DNA of 64,000 nucleotides from WTKG01 sp963735005 (lineage in GTDB: Bacteria; Actinomycetota; Actinomycetes; Actinomycetales; Demequinaceae): positions 186,001 to 250,000 of the forward strand of contig CAVTJA010000005.1 in the NCBI GenBank assembly GCA_963735005.1, given 5' to 3'. The notes under the pieces are model-generated. The model was not told where the DNA came from. It searched no databases and saw nothing but the letters and a program-made list of their open reading frames with translations. Both the position numbers and the translations under genes were made by a program. Shown in pieces: positions 8,854 to 17,605 of the stretch; positions within the stretch are counted from its first letter, which is position 1, and every line of letters starts with the position of its first letter.

Positions 8854-10104
8854 CTAACCCGGCGCGGCGTTCGGGCCCCAGCGTTCGCGCTGGTGCGGCA
8901 CGCCCGCAACCTCGATCTTTGGCGGCGACCACTCCATGATCGCGTGCGGCGACATGGGCCTGCCAAGGTGGTAACCCTGCGCGTTGTCGCAGCCAAGCTT
9001 GGCGAGCCGCACGAACGCCTCGGCGTTCTCGACCCCTTCGGCGGTCACCTCGAGTTCGAGGCCGTGCGCCAACTCGATGATCGACTTTGTCATCACGCGC
9101 GACTCCGGGTTTGTGCCCAGGTCCGTGACGAACGCCTTGTCCACCTTGAGCTCCGTGAACGGCATGCGCGCCAGCTGCTCCATCGACGAGTAGCCCATGC
9201 CGAAGTCGTCGAGCGACAGCCCGAAGCCCGCCAGCCGCAAGTGCGTGAGCGTTTCGAGCGAGCGCAACGCGTTGCTCATGGCGCTGGTCTCGGTGAGCTC
9301 GAGGATCACCAGCGACGGGTCGATCCCCGCCGCGGTGCAGGCGTCGCGCAGGCGCGCCACCACGGCGTCGTTCTCGAGCTCGGCCGCGGAAATGTTGACG
9401 GACAGGTGGCTGTCCTTGGCCGCGTGTTGCGAGAACCAATCAAGGCCCGCCTGGAGCACGTGGCTGGTGAGCGCAGGCACCCGCCCCGTGCGCTCCGCGA
9501 AAGGCACGAACATCGACGGCACGATGTGGCCAAGCTGCGCGTGGTGCCAGCGCGCCAGCACCTCGTAGCCCACCACGCGCTGGTCCACGCACGAGAGCTT
9601 GGGCTGCAGCGCGATGTTGATGTGGCCGTGCCTGATCGCCGAGTCGATCTCCGCGCCGAACTGCTCGCTCGACCACGGCACGCCGATGTCGGACGACGCA
9701 GTCGTGGCCGTTTCGGGGTCCGCGGGGCTCGCGTTGATAAGTGCGGCGAACTCCGCACGTCGGTAGGGCTTGGCGAGGACGCCGGCGATCGTGAGCCCGT
9801 TGCCGTCGGCAAACCTGCGGGCCGCGCCCAACACCCGCTGTCCGACGCCGCTGGCGATGATCACGGAGGCGGTTGAGTCTTCTTCGGCGAGGCGGCGGAG
9901 CACGTCAAGCCCGTCCATCTCGCCAAGGACGAGGTCCACCATGACGACGTCGGGCTTCCATTCTTCGAGCGCCGCGAAGAAGGCGTCGGGGTTGTCGGTC
10001 ACCTTCCCCTCCGCACCCATGGCCGTCACGTGCGCGAGCGCGATGCGACCGACCATCGGGTCGTCGTCAACGATCAGTACACGCTTAGGGGCCTCCGGAC
10101 TCAC
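8854..10104 (-). CDS. Response regulator with EAL c-di-GMP phosphodiesterase output
   Basis: A 416-residue protein. A receiver domain (about 8-125) has the acidic pair VDDDP, phospho-acceptor Asp in MVDLVLGEMDG and the lysine in LAKPYRR. An EAL domain (about 155-400) follows. The signature reads EVLARW instead of EALxRW, but the metal and catalytic positions look intact: SVNISA, LELTETS, LDDFGMGYSS, LKVDKAFV, AEGVEN and QGYHLGRP. There is no GGDEF domain. It should hydrolyse c-di-GMP under phosphorylation control. The GTG start at 10104 overlaps the histidine kinase stop by 4 bp, so the kinase is the obvious phosphodonor. Confidence 0.93.
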   Translation of the reverse strand: MSPEAPKRVLIVDDDPMVGRIALAHVTAMGAEGKVTDNPDAFFAALEEWKPDVVMVDLVLGEMDGLDVLRRLAEEDSTASVIIASGVGQRVLGAARRFADGNGLTIAGVLAKPYRRAEFAALINASPADPETATTASSDIGVPWSSEQFGAEIDSAIRHGHINIALQPKLSCVDQRVVGYEVLARWHHAQLGHIVPSMFVPFAERTGRVPALTSHVLQAGLDWFSQHAAKDSHLSVNISAAELENDAVVARLRDACTAAGIDPSLVILELTETSAMSNALRSLETLTHLRLAGFGLSLDDFGMGYSSMEQLARMPFTELKVDKAFVTDLGTNPESRVMTKSIIELAHGLELEVTAEGVENAEAFVRLAKLGCDNAQGYHLGRPMSPHAIMEWSPPKIEVAGVPHQRERWGPNAAPG

Positions 10105-12482
10105 TCTGCGTCCTCCTTCGTGTTGAGTAGCCGTGCCACTGCCGTGGCCAACGTGCGGGCGGTGTAGGGCTTCGGCAACAGGATGTCGTCGGGCGCAAGT
10201 TGGCCGTCCTGGATGAGCGCCTCTGCGGCGTAGCCAGAGGCAAACAGCACCCGGAGATCAGGCCGGAGCTTGAGGGCGGCGGTCGCGAGTTCCTTGCCAC
10301 TCATGGCGCCTGGCAGGATCACGGCGGTGAATAGCAGGTCAATGTGTGGCGCCGCCTTGAGTCGCTCGAGGGCGTGCTCGGTGTTCACCGCCGTGATGAC
10401 CTCGTAGCCACGCGCCTTGAGCTGCGTGCGCGCGAACTCGCGGACAAGGTGGTCCTCCTCGGCGATCAGGACGGTGCCGTGGCCAGGCGGGTCCTCGCGC
10501 GCGGCTTGGGTGTTCGCGTCGGCCGCGGCGAGATCTTCCGTTGTCGGGAGGTAGAGGTGGAATGTGGTGCCGACTCCGGGCTTGGTGTTCAGAGTCACGT
10601 GCCCGCCGGACTGACGCGCGAACGCCCACACCATCGCGAGGCCGAGCCCCGAGCCACGGCCCGCAGGCTTGGTGGTGAAGAACGGGTCGAACACGCGCGA
10701 GACGTGTTCTGGCGCGATGCCGGAGCCCGTGTCGCCCACCGACGCGAGCACGTAGGTGCCGGGGGCGAGGTCGGGGTCGATCGCCGCGTAGGACTGGCCG
10801 ATGTCGGCGAGCCGCGTCTCGACGGAGATGGTGCCGCTCTCGGCCATCGCGTCGCGCGCGTTGAGGAGCAGGTTGAGCAGCGCACTCTCGAATTGTGCGG
10901 GGTCGATCATCGCTGCGGGGAGGTTCTCCGCTAGATCGAAGTGGATGTCGAAGCCAGGCCCGATCGCACGGTCCAGCAGGGGGCCAACCTGTGCGAGGAG
11001 CTCATTGACGTCCGTGGGGCGGGATTCGATGGGGGCCTCCCGTGCGAAAGCCAGCAGCGCGGACGTGCGGTCTGCACCCTGGCGCGCCGCCTCGAGCACC
11101 AGCTCGACAAGTTCCTGGTCCTGCGCGGACAGCCCTTCGGCGTCGGCGAGCGCCTCCGCGCCGCCCAACACCACCGTCAGCAGGTTGTTGAAGTCGTGGG
11201 CGATGCTGCCCGTCAGCTGGCCGATGGCTTCCAGACGTTGTGACCGCTCGAGGTTTGCCTGCAGGGTGCGGGTCTCGGTCACGTCGCGATACGCCACAGT
11301 GAGGCCGCGGTCGGTGGGCCTTGCGTTGACCTCGAACCACGTGTCGAACGCGGGATTGAACTGGGTGAAGGTTCTTGGCTCGCGCGTCTCGACCGCTGCA
11401 CGGTAGGCGATCTCCATCTCGGACCCGCGCAGGTCCGCGTAGAGATCCCAGAGGTTCTTGCCGACGAGGTCCTCGGGTTGGGCGCCCACCATGTCGGCGC
11501 CGCGTTGCGACACGAATGTGATCACCCAGTCGTTGTCGATCTCGGTCACGCCGTCACCCACGCTCTGGATGATGACCTCACGGGTCTCTGCGAACTGGCG
11601 CGCCTCCTTTTCGAGTACGCGGGCGTCGTGGACGTCCACAGACGTGCCCCACCACCGCGCCACGCGCCCCTTATTGTCGAACTCGGGCTTGGCCGAGTGC
11701 TGGAACCACCGGAACTCTCCGTCCGCGGACAGCAGGCGGAACTCGCTCTCGTACGGCTTGAGCGTCTCGACGGCGATTCCCCAGCGATTCACGACGACGT
11801 CGTAGTCGTCCGGGTGAATGAGGTTGACCCAGCCGTCGCGCTTGAGGTCCTCGATCGGCACTCCGGTGTACTCAACCATCACGTGGTTGAAGAAGTCCAC
11901 CTCGCCGGTGGGCTTAGCCGTCCACACGACGATGGGCAGCACCTCCAAGAGGCGGTCAAGGCGGCGCTCAAGTTGCTCGGCGTAGGTGTCGGTGGCGCTC
12001 TTGAACGCGGCGCGCGCGGCGGGGCTAAGTTCCGCGAGCGCGTGGGATTCGGCGGCGTGCAGCGACGCCGCGTCTGACACCTGGCGTGCGACTTCAGATG
12101 CGTGCTGGAACGCGCCCCCGGTGGTGACGGGTGCACTGGGGGCTTCGCCGCGGGCGATGCGGATGACGACGATGATGACGCACATGACAGCGAGGACGAT
12201 GCGCTCGCGCAGTTCGATCACCGACGTGAAGGGCGGCTCTCCGGTGTGGTTGATATAGCCCACGAGCGCGATGCCTGCGATAGAGACCGCCGCGGCCACG
12301 ATCAACACCCGAACGCTGCGCATCCACGTTGCGAAGAACAACGCGAGCACGTATATCACCGCGGGCCACGACCTGTCGCTCACCGCGAGGTCGAGCGCGA
12401 GCGCGCCGAGGATCGCCGCGAACAGCGCCGCAGTTTTCACAGCGAAAGGCAAAGCGCTACGCCGCGCTGCCCACCCCGTCAT
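10101..12482 (-). CDS. Hybrid sensor histidine kinase with PAS domains and degenerate receiver
   Basis: A 793-residue membrane kinase. Four hydrophobic segments lie in about residues 12-110, two PAS/PAC domains at about 175-425, and a dimerisation domain with the phospho-His in SIAHDFNNLLTVV. The ATPase has N box NLLLNARDAM, G1 DTGSGI, F box FDPFFTTKP and G2 GRGSGLGLAM. The C-terminal receiver keeps the acidic pair EEDH and the lysine LLPKPY, but where the phospho-acceptor Asp should be it reads FTAVILPG, with Ala. This receiver is unlikely to accept phosphate. The coupled REC-EAL protein has an intact Asp and is the probable output. AGGAG-like bases precede the ATG at 12482. Confidence 0.92.
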   Translation of the reverse strand: MTGWAARRSALPFAVKTAALFAAILGALALDLAVSDRSWPAVIYVLALFFATWMRSVRVLIVAAAVSIAGIALVGYINHTGEPPFTSVIELRERIVLAVMCVIIVVIRIARGEAPSAPVTTGGAFQHASEVARQVSDAASLHAAESHALAELSPAARAAFKSATDTYAEQLERRLDRLLEVLPIVVWTAKPTGEVDFFNHVMVEYTGVPIEDLKRDGWVNLIHPDDYDVVVNRWGIAVETLKPYESEFRLLSADGEFRWFQHSAKPEFDNKGRVARWWGTSVDVHDARVLEKEARQFAETREVIIQSVGDGVTEIDNDWVITFVSQRGADMVGAQPEDLVGKNLWDLYADLRGSEMEIAYRAAVETREPRTFTQFNPAFDTWFEVNARPTDRGLTVAYRDVTETRTLQANLERSQRLEAIGQLTGSIAHDFNNLLTVVLGGAEALADAEGLSAQDQELVELVLEAARQGADRTSALLAFAREAPIESRPTDVNELLAQVGPLLDRAIGPGFDIHFDLAENLPAAMIDPAQFESALLNLLLNARDAMAESGTISVETRLADIGQSYAAIDPDLAPGTYVLASVGDTGSGIAPEHVSRVFDPFFTTKPAGRGSGLGLAMVWAFARQSGGHVTLNTKPGVGTTFHLYLPTTEDLAAADANTQAAREDPPGHGTVLIAEEDHLVREFARTQLKARGYEVITAVNTEHALERLKAAPHIDLLFTAVILPGAMSGKELATAALKLRPDLRVLFASGYAAEALIQDGQLAPDDILLPKPYTARTLATAVARLLNTKEDAE

Positions 12483-12588
12483 AGGCGCTCCTCTCCGTCT
12501 CTAAGAGGCCTACATCCCCAGGCTAGGGGGCCCGCCGCGAATTGTCGCGGGGAGCGGCGTCGTTGGTCGCGATTACGATTTACTCACC

Positions 12589-13143
12589 ATGGCCGATGCT
12601 CTTCCCCCGATCGCGTTTGAGGTTGCGCGCACGCGCGCCAAGAATCTGCGCATCACCGTCAAGGCGCCTTCCGGCGACGTCCGCGTGAGCGCGCCGTGGC
12701 ACGTCAGCGACCGCGCGATCTCGGAATTCGTGGAGTCGAAGCGCGGCTGGATTGCCAAGCACCAGGAGCGCATCGCGCGCCAGCCTGCGCCGCTCGAGGA
12801 CGGCGCCGAGGCGAACCGGCTGCGGCGCGAGCTCAAGCGCGCCGTGCCGCCGCTGTTGCGCGAGTGGGCCGCGGTGGTGGGGGTCGAGGTTCCCGAGTTT
12901 CGGATTCGCAGAATGACGACGCGCTGGGGCACCTGCAACATCCAGGCACGGCGCATCACGCTCAACCTCGAACTGGCACGGCGCGAGCCGGAGTTGCTCG
13001 AGTACGTGGTGGTGCACGAGCTCGCCCACCTGATCGAGCGCGGCCACAACGCGCGCTTCTATTCGGTGATGGACGCGGCGCTGCCGGACTGGAAGCTGCG
13101 GCGCAAGGCGCTCAACCACGGGGGCATCGCCCCAGGCGCGTAG
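12589..13143 (+). CDS. YgjP/SprT-like zinc metallopeptidase (M48-type annotation)
   Basis: A 184-residue soluble protein of the YgjP family. The signature MTTRWGTCN is followed by VVHELAHLIERGHNARFY, giving an HExxH zinc site and a third His in GHN. Length and motif order match the family. Cellular substrates of bacterial YgjP proteins are poorly known. It is divergent from the histidine kinase with 106 bp between. TACGAT at 12574-12579 lies 9 bases before the ATG, so the transcript may be leaderless or nearly so. Confidence 0.88.
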   Translation: MADALPPIAFEVARTRAKNLRITVKAPSGDVRVSAPWHVSDRAISEFVESKRGWIAKHQERIARQPAPLEDGAEANRLRRELKRAVPPLLREWAAVVGVEVPEFRIRRMTTRWGTCNIQARRITLNLELARREPELLEYVVVHELAHLIERGHNARFYSVMDAALPDWKLRRKALNHGGIAPGA

Positions 13144-13191
13144 GCGCCCCGCCCCCGCGCCCGCCCGCCGCGCCCGGCCCCCCTGGGCGCG

Positions 13192-13282
13192 CGCCCGGCG
13201 ACCCGATGTGTTGCCGCGCCTCCATACCACTGTGAATCCCGAAGTGGTATGGAGGTTGCCAACGACTCATGGTCGCCCGGCG
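13192..13282. repeat. 91-bp direct repeat, left copy, with palindrome
   Basis: This is repeated at 14851-14941 with two mismatches (13206 and about 13267). It contains a perfect 13-bp inverted repeat, CCTCCATACCACT at 13219-13231 and AGTGGTATGGAGG at 13243-13255, with an 11-bp loop. No T-run follows, so it is not a simple terminator. It precedes the lipoprotein gene; the other copy follows the secreted-protein gene. Confidence 0.9.
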
Positions 13283-13353
13283 CCGGCGCTGCCGCTTTCC
13301 ACAGATTTGCGTCTCCGCGTGCGAGCGTTCGCGACCGGGGATATGGTCGCCGC

Positions 13354-13979
13354 ATGGATAGGGGAAAGGTCCTACGGCGCGCGGCCGCGCTTGGAGGGGT
13401 GCTGGTGTTGGGCGCGCTTGCGGCGTGCACGGGGCCCGGGCCCGTGGAGACCATCACGCCAACGGAGACCTCAACGCCTGCGCCGACTGCCTCGGCGTCG
13501 GCCACGCCTTCGGCGTCCCCGACGCCCCTCACCGACGAGCAATTGCTTGCGATCCTGCCGCCCGGCGCCGGCGCCAACGACGAAGAAGGCGCCCGGATCA
13601 CGGCTGAGTACATGATTCAGCTGGCGGGGCCGCTGTACGACGGACAGGGCCTCGACCTCTTGGCGCGCAACTGTCAACGCCGAAGAGTGCATGTTCTGCG
13701 TTCGGACGCTCTCGACCGTGCCCGCTAAATTCGTGTCGGGCGGCGGCGTGCGCACGGGCGGCGAGATAGAGGTGGACTCTTCCCGCACTCATTCCAAAGT
13801 CGACAAACCAACTGGGAACGTGGGCGTCTGGGTGACCTTTACCCGCGAATCGGTCCATCGAAACTGCGGGCGACGGGACTGTGGAGGACTATCCCGACGA
13901 AGGTCATCAAGGTATTGGTTGAAATGACACGCGACGGCGCCGTTTGGAAGGTCAATGGACTCGACGTATTCTCGACTAG
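13354..13979 (+). pseudogene. DUF6318-like lipoprotein, reading frame broken
   Basis: The ATG at 13354 starts a lipoprotein signal peptide with lipobox LGALAAC, then a Thr/Pro/Ala-rich linker and the start of a DUF6318-like domain (EGARITAEYMIQLAGPLYDG). Near 13675 the frame must change to continue as AEECMFCVRTLSTVPAKF and FVSGGGVRTGGEIEVDSS, which is the expected family text. A further change near 13865 is needed to reach TKVIKVLVEMTRDGAVWKVNG. The end is uncertain; I give the first nearby stop, TAG at 13977. It would be an exported lipoprotein of unknown function. It runs into the next gene, and the two are flanked by the 91-bp repeats. Two breaks suggest decay or poor sequence. Confidence 0.6.
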
Positions 13980-14837
13980 ATCGCGTGCGGGCTGCGGTGA
14001 TCTTGGTGGCGGTGGTCGCGCTGTTCATCGGGCCCGCTACGCCCGCGACGGGCAGACTCGTTTGAAGGCGAGACACACGACAAAACCGTCATCATCACGT
14101 ACACGGACGAGACGGGCCGCGAGGTTACCCGCACCACGCACAAGACCGGCAATGAGGTGGAGCGCAAGTCCGCGCCCGTGTGTCTCTCCGACACAGCGAC
14201 GGGCGTGATTAGCTGGGAGTGCGGCCCCACGTATCAGCACATGCCGTGGGCCTGCACGGGCGGTGAAGACCCAATCCTGCCCGTGTGGGTCCGCCGGCGC
14301 ACGCCCCCAGGCCCCTGGAGCGCCTGGACGGTCGAGTCCTGGTATCGCTGCCCGGGCGAGGTCGACATCACCACCGAGATCACGCAGGCGTGGGCGGCGA
14401 TGACCATCGACCCGAACGTCATCCACGTGCAGCCCGACCAGGGCTGGACGCTCGCCACCGTCCCCACGATCTTCTACGTGGACAGAGATCCGCGCACGCT
14501 CAACACTTCTATCGCGGGCATGCCGGTGCGGATCCGCGCCGTGCCGCTCACCTACCGCTGGCGGTGGGGCGATGGCACTGGCCCCAAGGACACGTCGCGT
14601 CCCGGCACGCGGTACCCCAACCAGGACCTCACCCACACGTACGTGCACATGGAACAGGACGTCACGGTCCGCCTCACCACCTTCTGGATGGGCCAGTATT
14701 CGATCGACGGCGGCTCCACCTGGAACCTCGCCCCAGGCACCGCTTCGACGGAGTCAGTGCCCGTGGACCTCTACGTCTACAACCCGCACAGCCACAAGGT
14801 CGACTGCGACCTCAACGGCTACTGCCTCACCCCCTAG
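13955..14837 (+). CDS. Secreted PKD-like protein of unknown function, frameshifted near 14055
   Basis: The ATG at 13955 (MDSTYSRLDRVRAAV) begins a signal peptide with core VILVAVVALFIGPA. The frame closes at a TGA near 14062. One base change brings it into the frame running to 14837, which begins near GETHDKTVIITYTDETGREV. The later part has YRWRWGDGTGP and LTHTYVHMEQDVTV, a PKD-like pattern. A secreted surface protein is likely; no catalytic motif is seen. It lies directly after a DUF6318-type lipoprotein, and both sit between two 91-bp repeats. Confidence 0.6.
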
Positions 14838-14850
14838 CCACCCGCCGTCC

Positions 14851-14941
14851 CGCCCGGCGACCCGGTGTGTTGCCGCGCCTCCATACCACTGTGAATCCCG
14901 AAGTGGTATGGAGGTTGCCAACGACACATGGTCGCCCGGCG
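14851..14941. repeat. 91-bp direct repeat, right copy, with palindrome
   Basis: Right copy of the repeat at 13192-13282, with palindrome arms at 14878-14890 and 14902-14914. It is followed by an extremely GC-rich stretch (about 14938-15066) of short G/C-rich runs in which I see no gene. Confidence 0.9.
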
Positions 14942-15093
14942 GCCGATGCGGCGGGCGCGAGGGGCGCGGCGGCGCGGGCACGCCGGGAGTGGCGGGCACC
15001 GCGGGGCGCGCCGGGCGGCGCGGGCGCGGCGGCTGCGGCGGGCGCGAGGGACGCCGCGGGAGGCAGTTTGCTACGCCCGCCTCCTGTGCCACA

Positions 15094-15129
15094 ATGAAAC
15101 CAATGCGCACCACGACCATCATTACGTAG
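15094..15129 (+). CDS. Leader peptide of the citramalate synthase gene
   Basis: An 11-codon open frame reads MKPMRTTTIIT and stops at TAG 15127-15129. It has four Thr and two Ile codons, packed just before the stop. It lies directly upstream of a hairpin and an intrinsic terminator, in the leader of a gene for an isoleucine-pathway enzyme. This is the arrangement of amino-acid attenuators such as the thr and ilv leaders, where stalling at scarce charged tRNA prevents termination. The ATG at 15103 is an alternative start. No strong ribosome-binding site is seen. Confidence 0.65.
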   Translation: MKPMRTTTIIT

Positions 15130-15182
15130 CGCGTCGGTATCACCCCGACGCGCAGCCTCCCGTACCCATGGGGGGCTTTTTT
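15129..15182 (+). terminator. Attenuator: leader hairpin plus intrinsic terminator before cimA
   Basis: A 9-bp perfect hairpin, GCGCGTCGG (15129-15137) with CCGACGCGC (15145-15153), starts at the leader-peptide stop. It is followed at once by AGCCTCCC (15154-15161) pairing with GGGGGGCT (15170-15177) and six T at 15177-15182, a classical Rho-independent terminator. With the Thr/Ile leader peptide this is a probable transcription attenuator. Alternative pairing of the two stems is plausible but was not computed. Confidence 0.75.
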
Positions 15183-15233
15183 GTTGGGGCGGCGCGCACG
15201 GGGCATAGCAGCCCACAGGGAAAGAGGAACGAC

Positions 15234-16835
15234 ATGACCAGCCAGGACATCGAGGTCTACGACACGACGCTGCGCGACGGCGCCCAGCAAGAGGGCATGA
15301 ACCTGTCCGTCGCGGACAAGCTGGCGATTGCGCCGCTGCTCGACCAGCTTGGCGTGGGCATCATCGAGGGCGGCTGGCCCGGCTCGAACCCCAAGGACAC
15401 CGAGTTCTTCCAGCTCGTGGCCAAGGAGGTCACGTTCAAGAACGCCCAGTTCGCCGCGTTCGGCATGACGCGCCGCGGCGACGCAACCGCAGCGTCGGAC
15501 CCCCAGGTGCGCGCCCTGCTCGACAGCGAAGCGCCCATCGTCACGCTTGTCGCCAAGTCCGACATCCGCCATGCCGAGCGCGCGCTGCGCGTCTCCGGCG
15601 ACGAGAACCTGCGGATGATCGAGGAGACCGTCGCGTTCCTCGTGGGCGAGGGCCGCCGCGTGCTGCTCGACGCCGAGCACTTCTTCGACGGCTACAGCTT
15701 TGACCCCGACTACGCCGTCAAGGCGCTACTCGCTGGCGAGGCCGGGGGAGCGGACACCCTTGTCCTGTGTGACACCAACGGCGGGATGCTCCCGGACGAT
15801 GTGTCGCGCATCGTCGCGGACGTCGCGGCCCGCACGTCGGCCAAGTTGGGCATGCACGCGCACAACGACTCGGGCTGCGCCGTCGCCAACTCCATGGCGG
15901 CGGTCGGGGCCGGCGCCGTCCACGTGCAGGGCTGTGTCAACGGCTACGGCGAGCGCACCGGCAACGCCGACCTCGTCGCCGTCGCCGCGAACCTCGAGAT
16001 CAAGCGCGGCGCCGCAGCGCTCAAGGCAGGCGGCCTGCGCGACGCCACCCGCATCTCCCACGCGATCAGCGAAATCACCAACATCGCGCCGTTCGCGCGC
16101 CAGCCGTACGTCGGCCAAAGCGCGTTCGCGCACAAGGCGGGCCTGCACGCATCGGCCATCAAGGTTGACCCCGACCTGTACCAGCACACGCAGCCGGACC
16201 TCGTGGGAAACGACATGCGCATGCTCGTGTCCGACATGGCCGGCCGCGCGTCCATCGAGCTCAAGGGCAAGGAGCTTGGCTTCGACCTCGCCGGCCAAGG
16301 CGACCTGCTCAGCCGCGTCACCGAGCGCGTCAAGAGCGCCGAGGCCCAGGGCTACACGTTCGACGCCGCCGACGCGTCGTTCGAGCTGCTCCTACGCAGC
16401 GAGATGGCCCAGCTGCCCACGTATTGGACCACGGAGTCGTGGCGCTGCATCGTCGAAACCGACGCCGACGACCCGACCGAGGCCGCCGCCGAGGCGACCG
16501 TCAAGATGGTGGCGGGCGGCGTGCGTCAGGTCGCGCTCGGCGAGGGCAACGGCCCCGTCAACGCGCTCGACCATGCGCTCCGGCAGGCCGTGCGCGAGTT
16601 CTACCCGGAGATCGGCCGCTTTGAGCTCACCGACTTCAAGGTGCGCATCATGGACGCGAGCCACGGCACCGACGCCGTCACCCGTGTGCTCATCACCACC
16701 GTCGACACCGAGGCCGAGGGTGGGCTGTCGTGGCGCACGGTTGGCGTTGGCCCCAACATCATCGAGGCCGCCTGGGAGGCGCTCACCGACGCGCTCATCT
16801 ACGGGCTCATCCACGCGGGCGTCACGCAGAAGTAG
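15234..16835 (+). CDS. cimA: Citramalate synthase
   Basis: A 533-residue enzyme that condenses pyruvate and acetyl-CoA to (R)-citramalate, the entry to the threonine-independent isoleucine route. The N-terminus has the HMGL-like signature VYDTTLRDGAQQEGMNLS, and HAHNDSGCAVANS supplies metal-binding His residues. The C-terminal part after about residue 370 resembles the LeuA-type allosteric domain. The length is typical of CimA and longer than homocitrate synthases. The ATG at 15234 has AAAGAGGAAC just upstream; the longer open frame to the left overlaps the attenuator. An Ile-responsive attenuator upstream fits this product. Confidence 0.92.
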   Translation: MTSQDIEVYDTTLRDGAQQEGMNLSVADKLAIAPLLDQLGVGIIEGGWPGSNPKDTEFFQLVAKEVTFKNAQFAAFGMTRRGDATAASDPQVRALLDSEAPIVTLVAKSDIRHAERALRVSGDENLRMIEETVAFLVGEGRRVLLDAEHFFDGYSFDPDYAVKALLAGEAGGADTLVLCDTNGGMLPDDVSRIVADVAARTSAKLGMHAHNDSGCAVANSMAAVGAGAVHVQGCVNGYGERTGNADLVAVAANLEIKRGAAALKAGGLRDATRISHAISEITNIAPFARQPYVGQSAFAHKAGLHASAIKVDPDLYQHTQPDLVGNDMRMLVSDMAGRASIELKGKELGFDLAGQGDLLSRVTERVKSAEAQGYTFDAADASFELLLRSEMAQLPTYWTTESWRCIVETDADDPTEAAAEATVKMVAGGVRQVALGEGNGPVNALDHALRQAVREFYPEIGRFELTDFKVRIMDASHGTDAVTRVLITTVDTEAEGGLSWRTVGVGPNIIEAAWEALTDALIYGLIHAGVTQK

Positions 16836-16838
16836 CGG

Positions 16839-17558
16839 CTAGACCGCGACCCCCACCACCAGGCCGATGCCGTAGGTAATGGTCATGGCCAGCGCGCCGC
16901 CGATCATGTTGCGCACGATTGCGCGCGGCCGCGGCGAGTGCGCCAGCCGGGCGGACGCCCAGCCAGTCAGCGCCAGCGACGCGAGGACCGCAGCGAAGGT
17001 CGCGGGGATGCGCAGGGTGTCGTTCAGCAGCAGGATGGTCGCGAGCGGCGCGAGCCCACCTATGGTGAACGCCACCAGGCTGGCGATGCCCGCCTGGATA
17101 GGGCTGGTGAGCTCGTCGGGATCGACGCCAAGGTGCATGAGCGCGTGGATCGCGAGCGGGTCGTGCGCGGTCTGTTCTTTGGCGGCCTGGCGCGCCACCT
17201 TCTCGGACATGCCGGTATCCATGTTGAGCCGCACCAGCTGCTCAAGTTCCCACTCGGGCCGGGCCCGCTGCCACACGCGCTCGCGGGCAAGTTGAGCCTC
17301 CTCCGCGTCGCGCTGGCTGGACACCGACACGAACTCGCCGGTCCCCATCGACAGCGCGCCGGCCGCGAGCCCCGCGAAGCCTGCAGTCGCGATCACCTTC
17401 GCGTCGGACGACGCGGCGGCGACACCCACCACGAGCGCGGCGATGGACACGATGCCGTCGTTCGCGCCGAGCACGCTGGCGCGCAGCCAGTTCAGGCGCG
17501 AGGAAACCTTGTCCTCGTCGGGGCCGTGGAAGGGGTCTGGTCGGTGGTCGTCTGCCAT
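16839..17558 (-). CDS. VIT1/CCC1-family metal transporter
   Basis: A 239-residue membrane protein of the vacuolar iron transporter family, expected to move Fe2+ or Mn2+. Helix 1 carries RASVLGANDGIVSIAALVVG and helix 2 LAAGALSMGTGEFVSVSSQ, the family hallmark. A cytoplasmic helical domain with Glu-rich QRDAEEAQLARE follows, then three C-terminal helices. TAATCT (plus-strand 17565-17570) is 6 bases upstream of the ATG at 17558, suggesting a leaderless transcript. It is convergent with cimA, 3 bp away, and is not linked to its neighbours by function. Confidence 0.92.
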   Translation of the reverse strand: MADDHRPDPFHGPDEDKVSSRLNWLRASVLGANDGIVSIAALVVGVAAASSDAKVIATAGFAGLAAGALSMGTGEFVSVSSQRDAEEAQLARERVWQRARPEWELEQLVRLNMDTGMSEKVARQAAKEQTAHDPLAIHALMHLGVDPDELTSPIQAGIASLVAFTIGGLAPLATILLLNDTLRIPATFAAVLASLALTGWASARLAHSPRPRAIVRNMIGGALAMTITYGIGLVVGVAV

Positions 17559-17605
17559 GCCACAAGATTACAGAGCCGTGGGGCCGTCAGCCACGCAGGC
17601 AACCC

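Noticed and set aside
8302..9876. A 524-codon plus-strand open frame
   Set aside because: It is antisense to the sigma and REC-EAL genes, is Arg/His/Gly-rich, has no family features and arises from high GC at third positions.
13201..13260. The palindrome in the 91-bp repeat as a plain terminator
   Set aside because: No T-run follows, the copy extends well beyond the stem, and both copies are conserved over 91 bp, which a terminator does not need.
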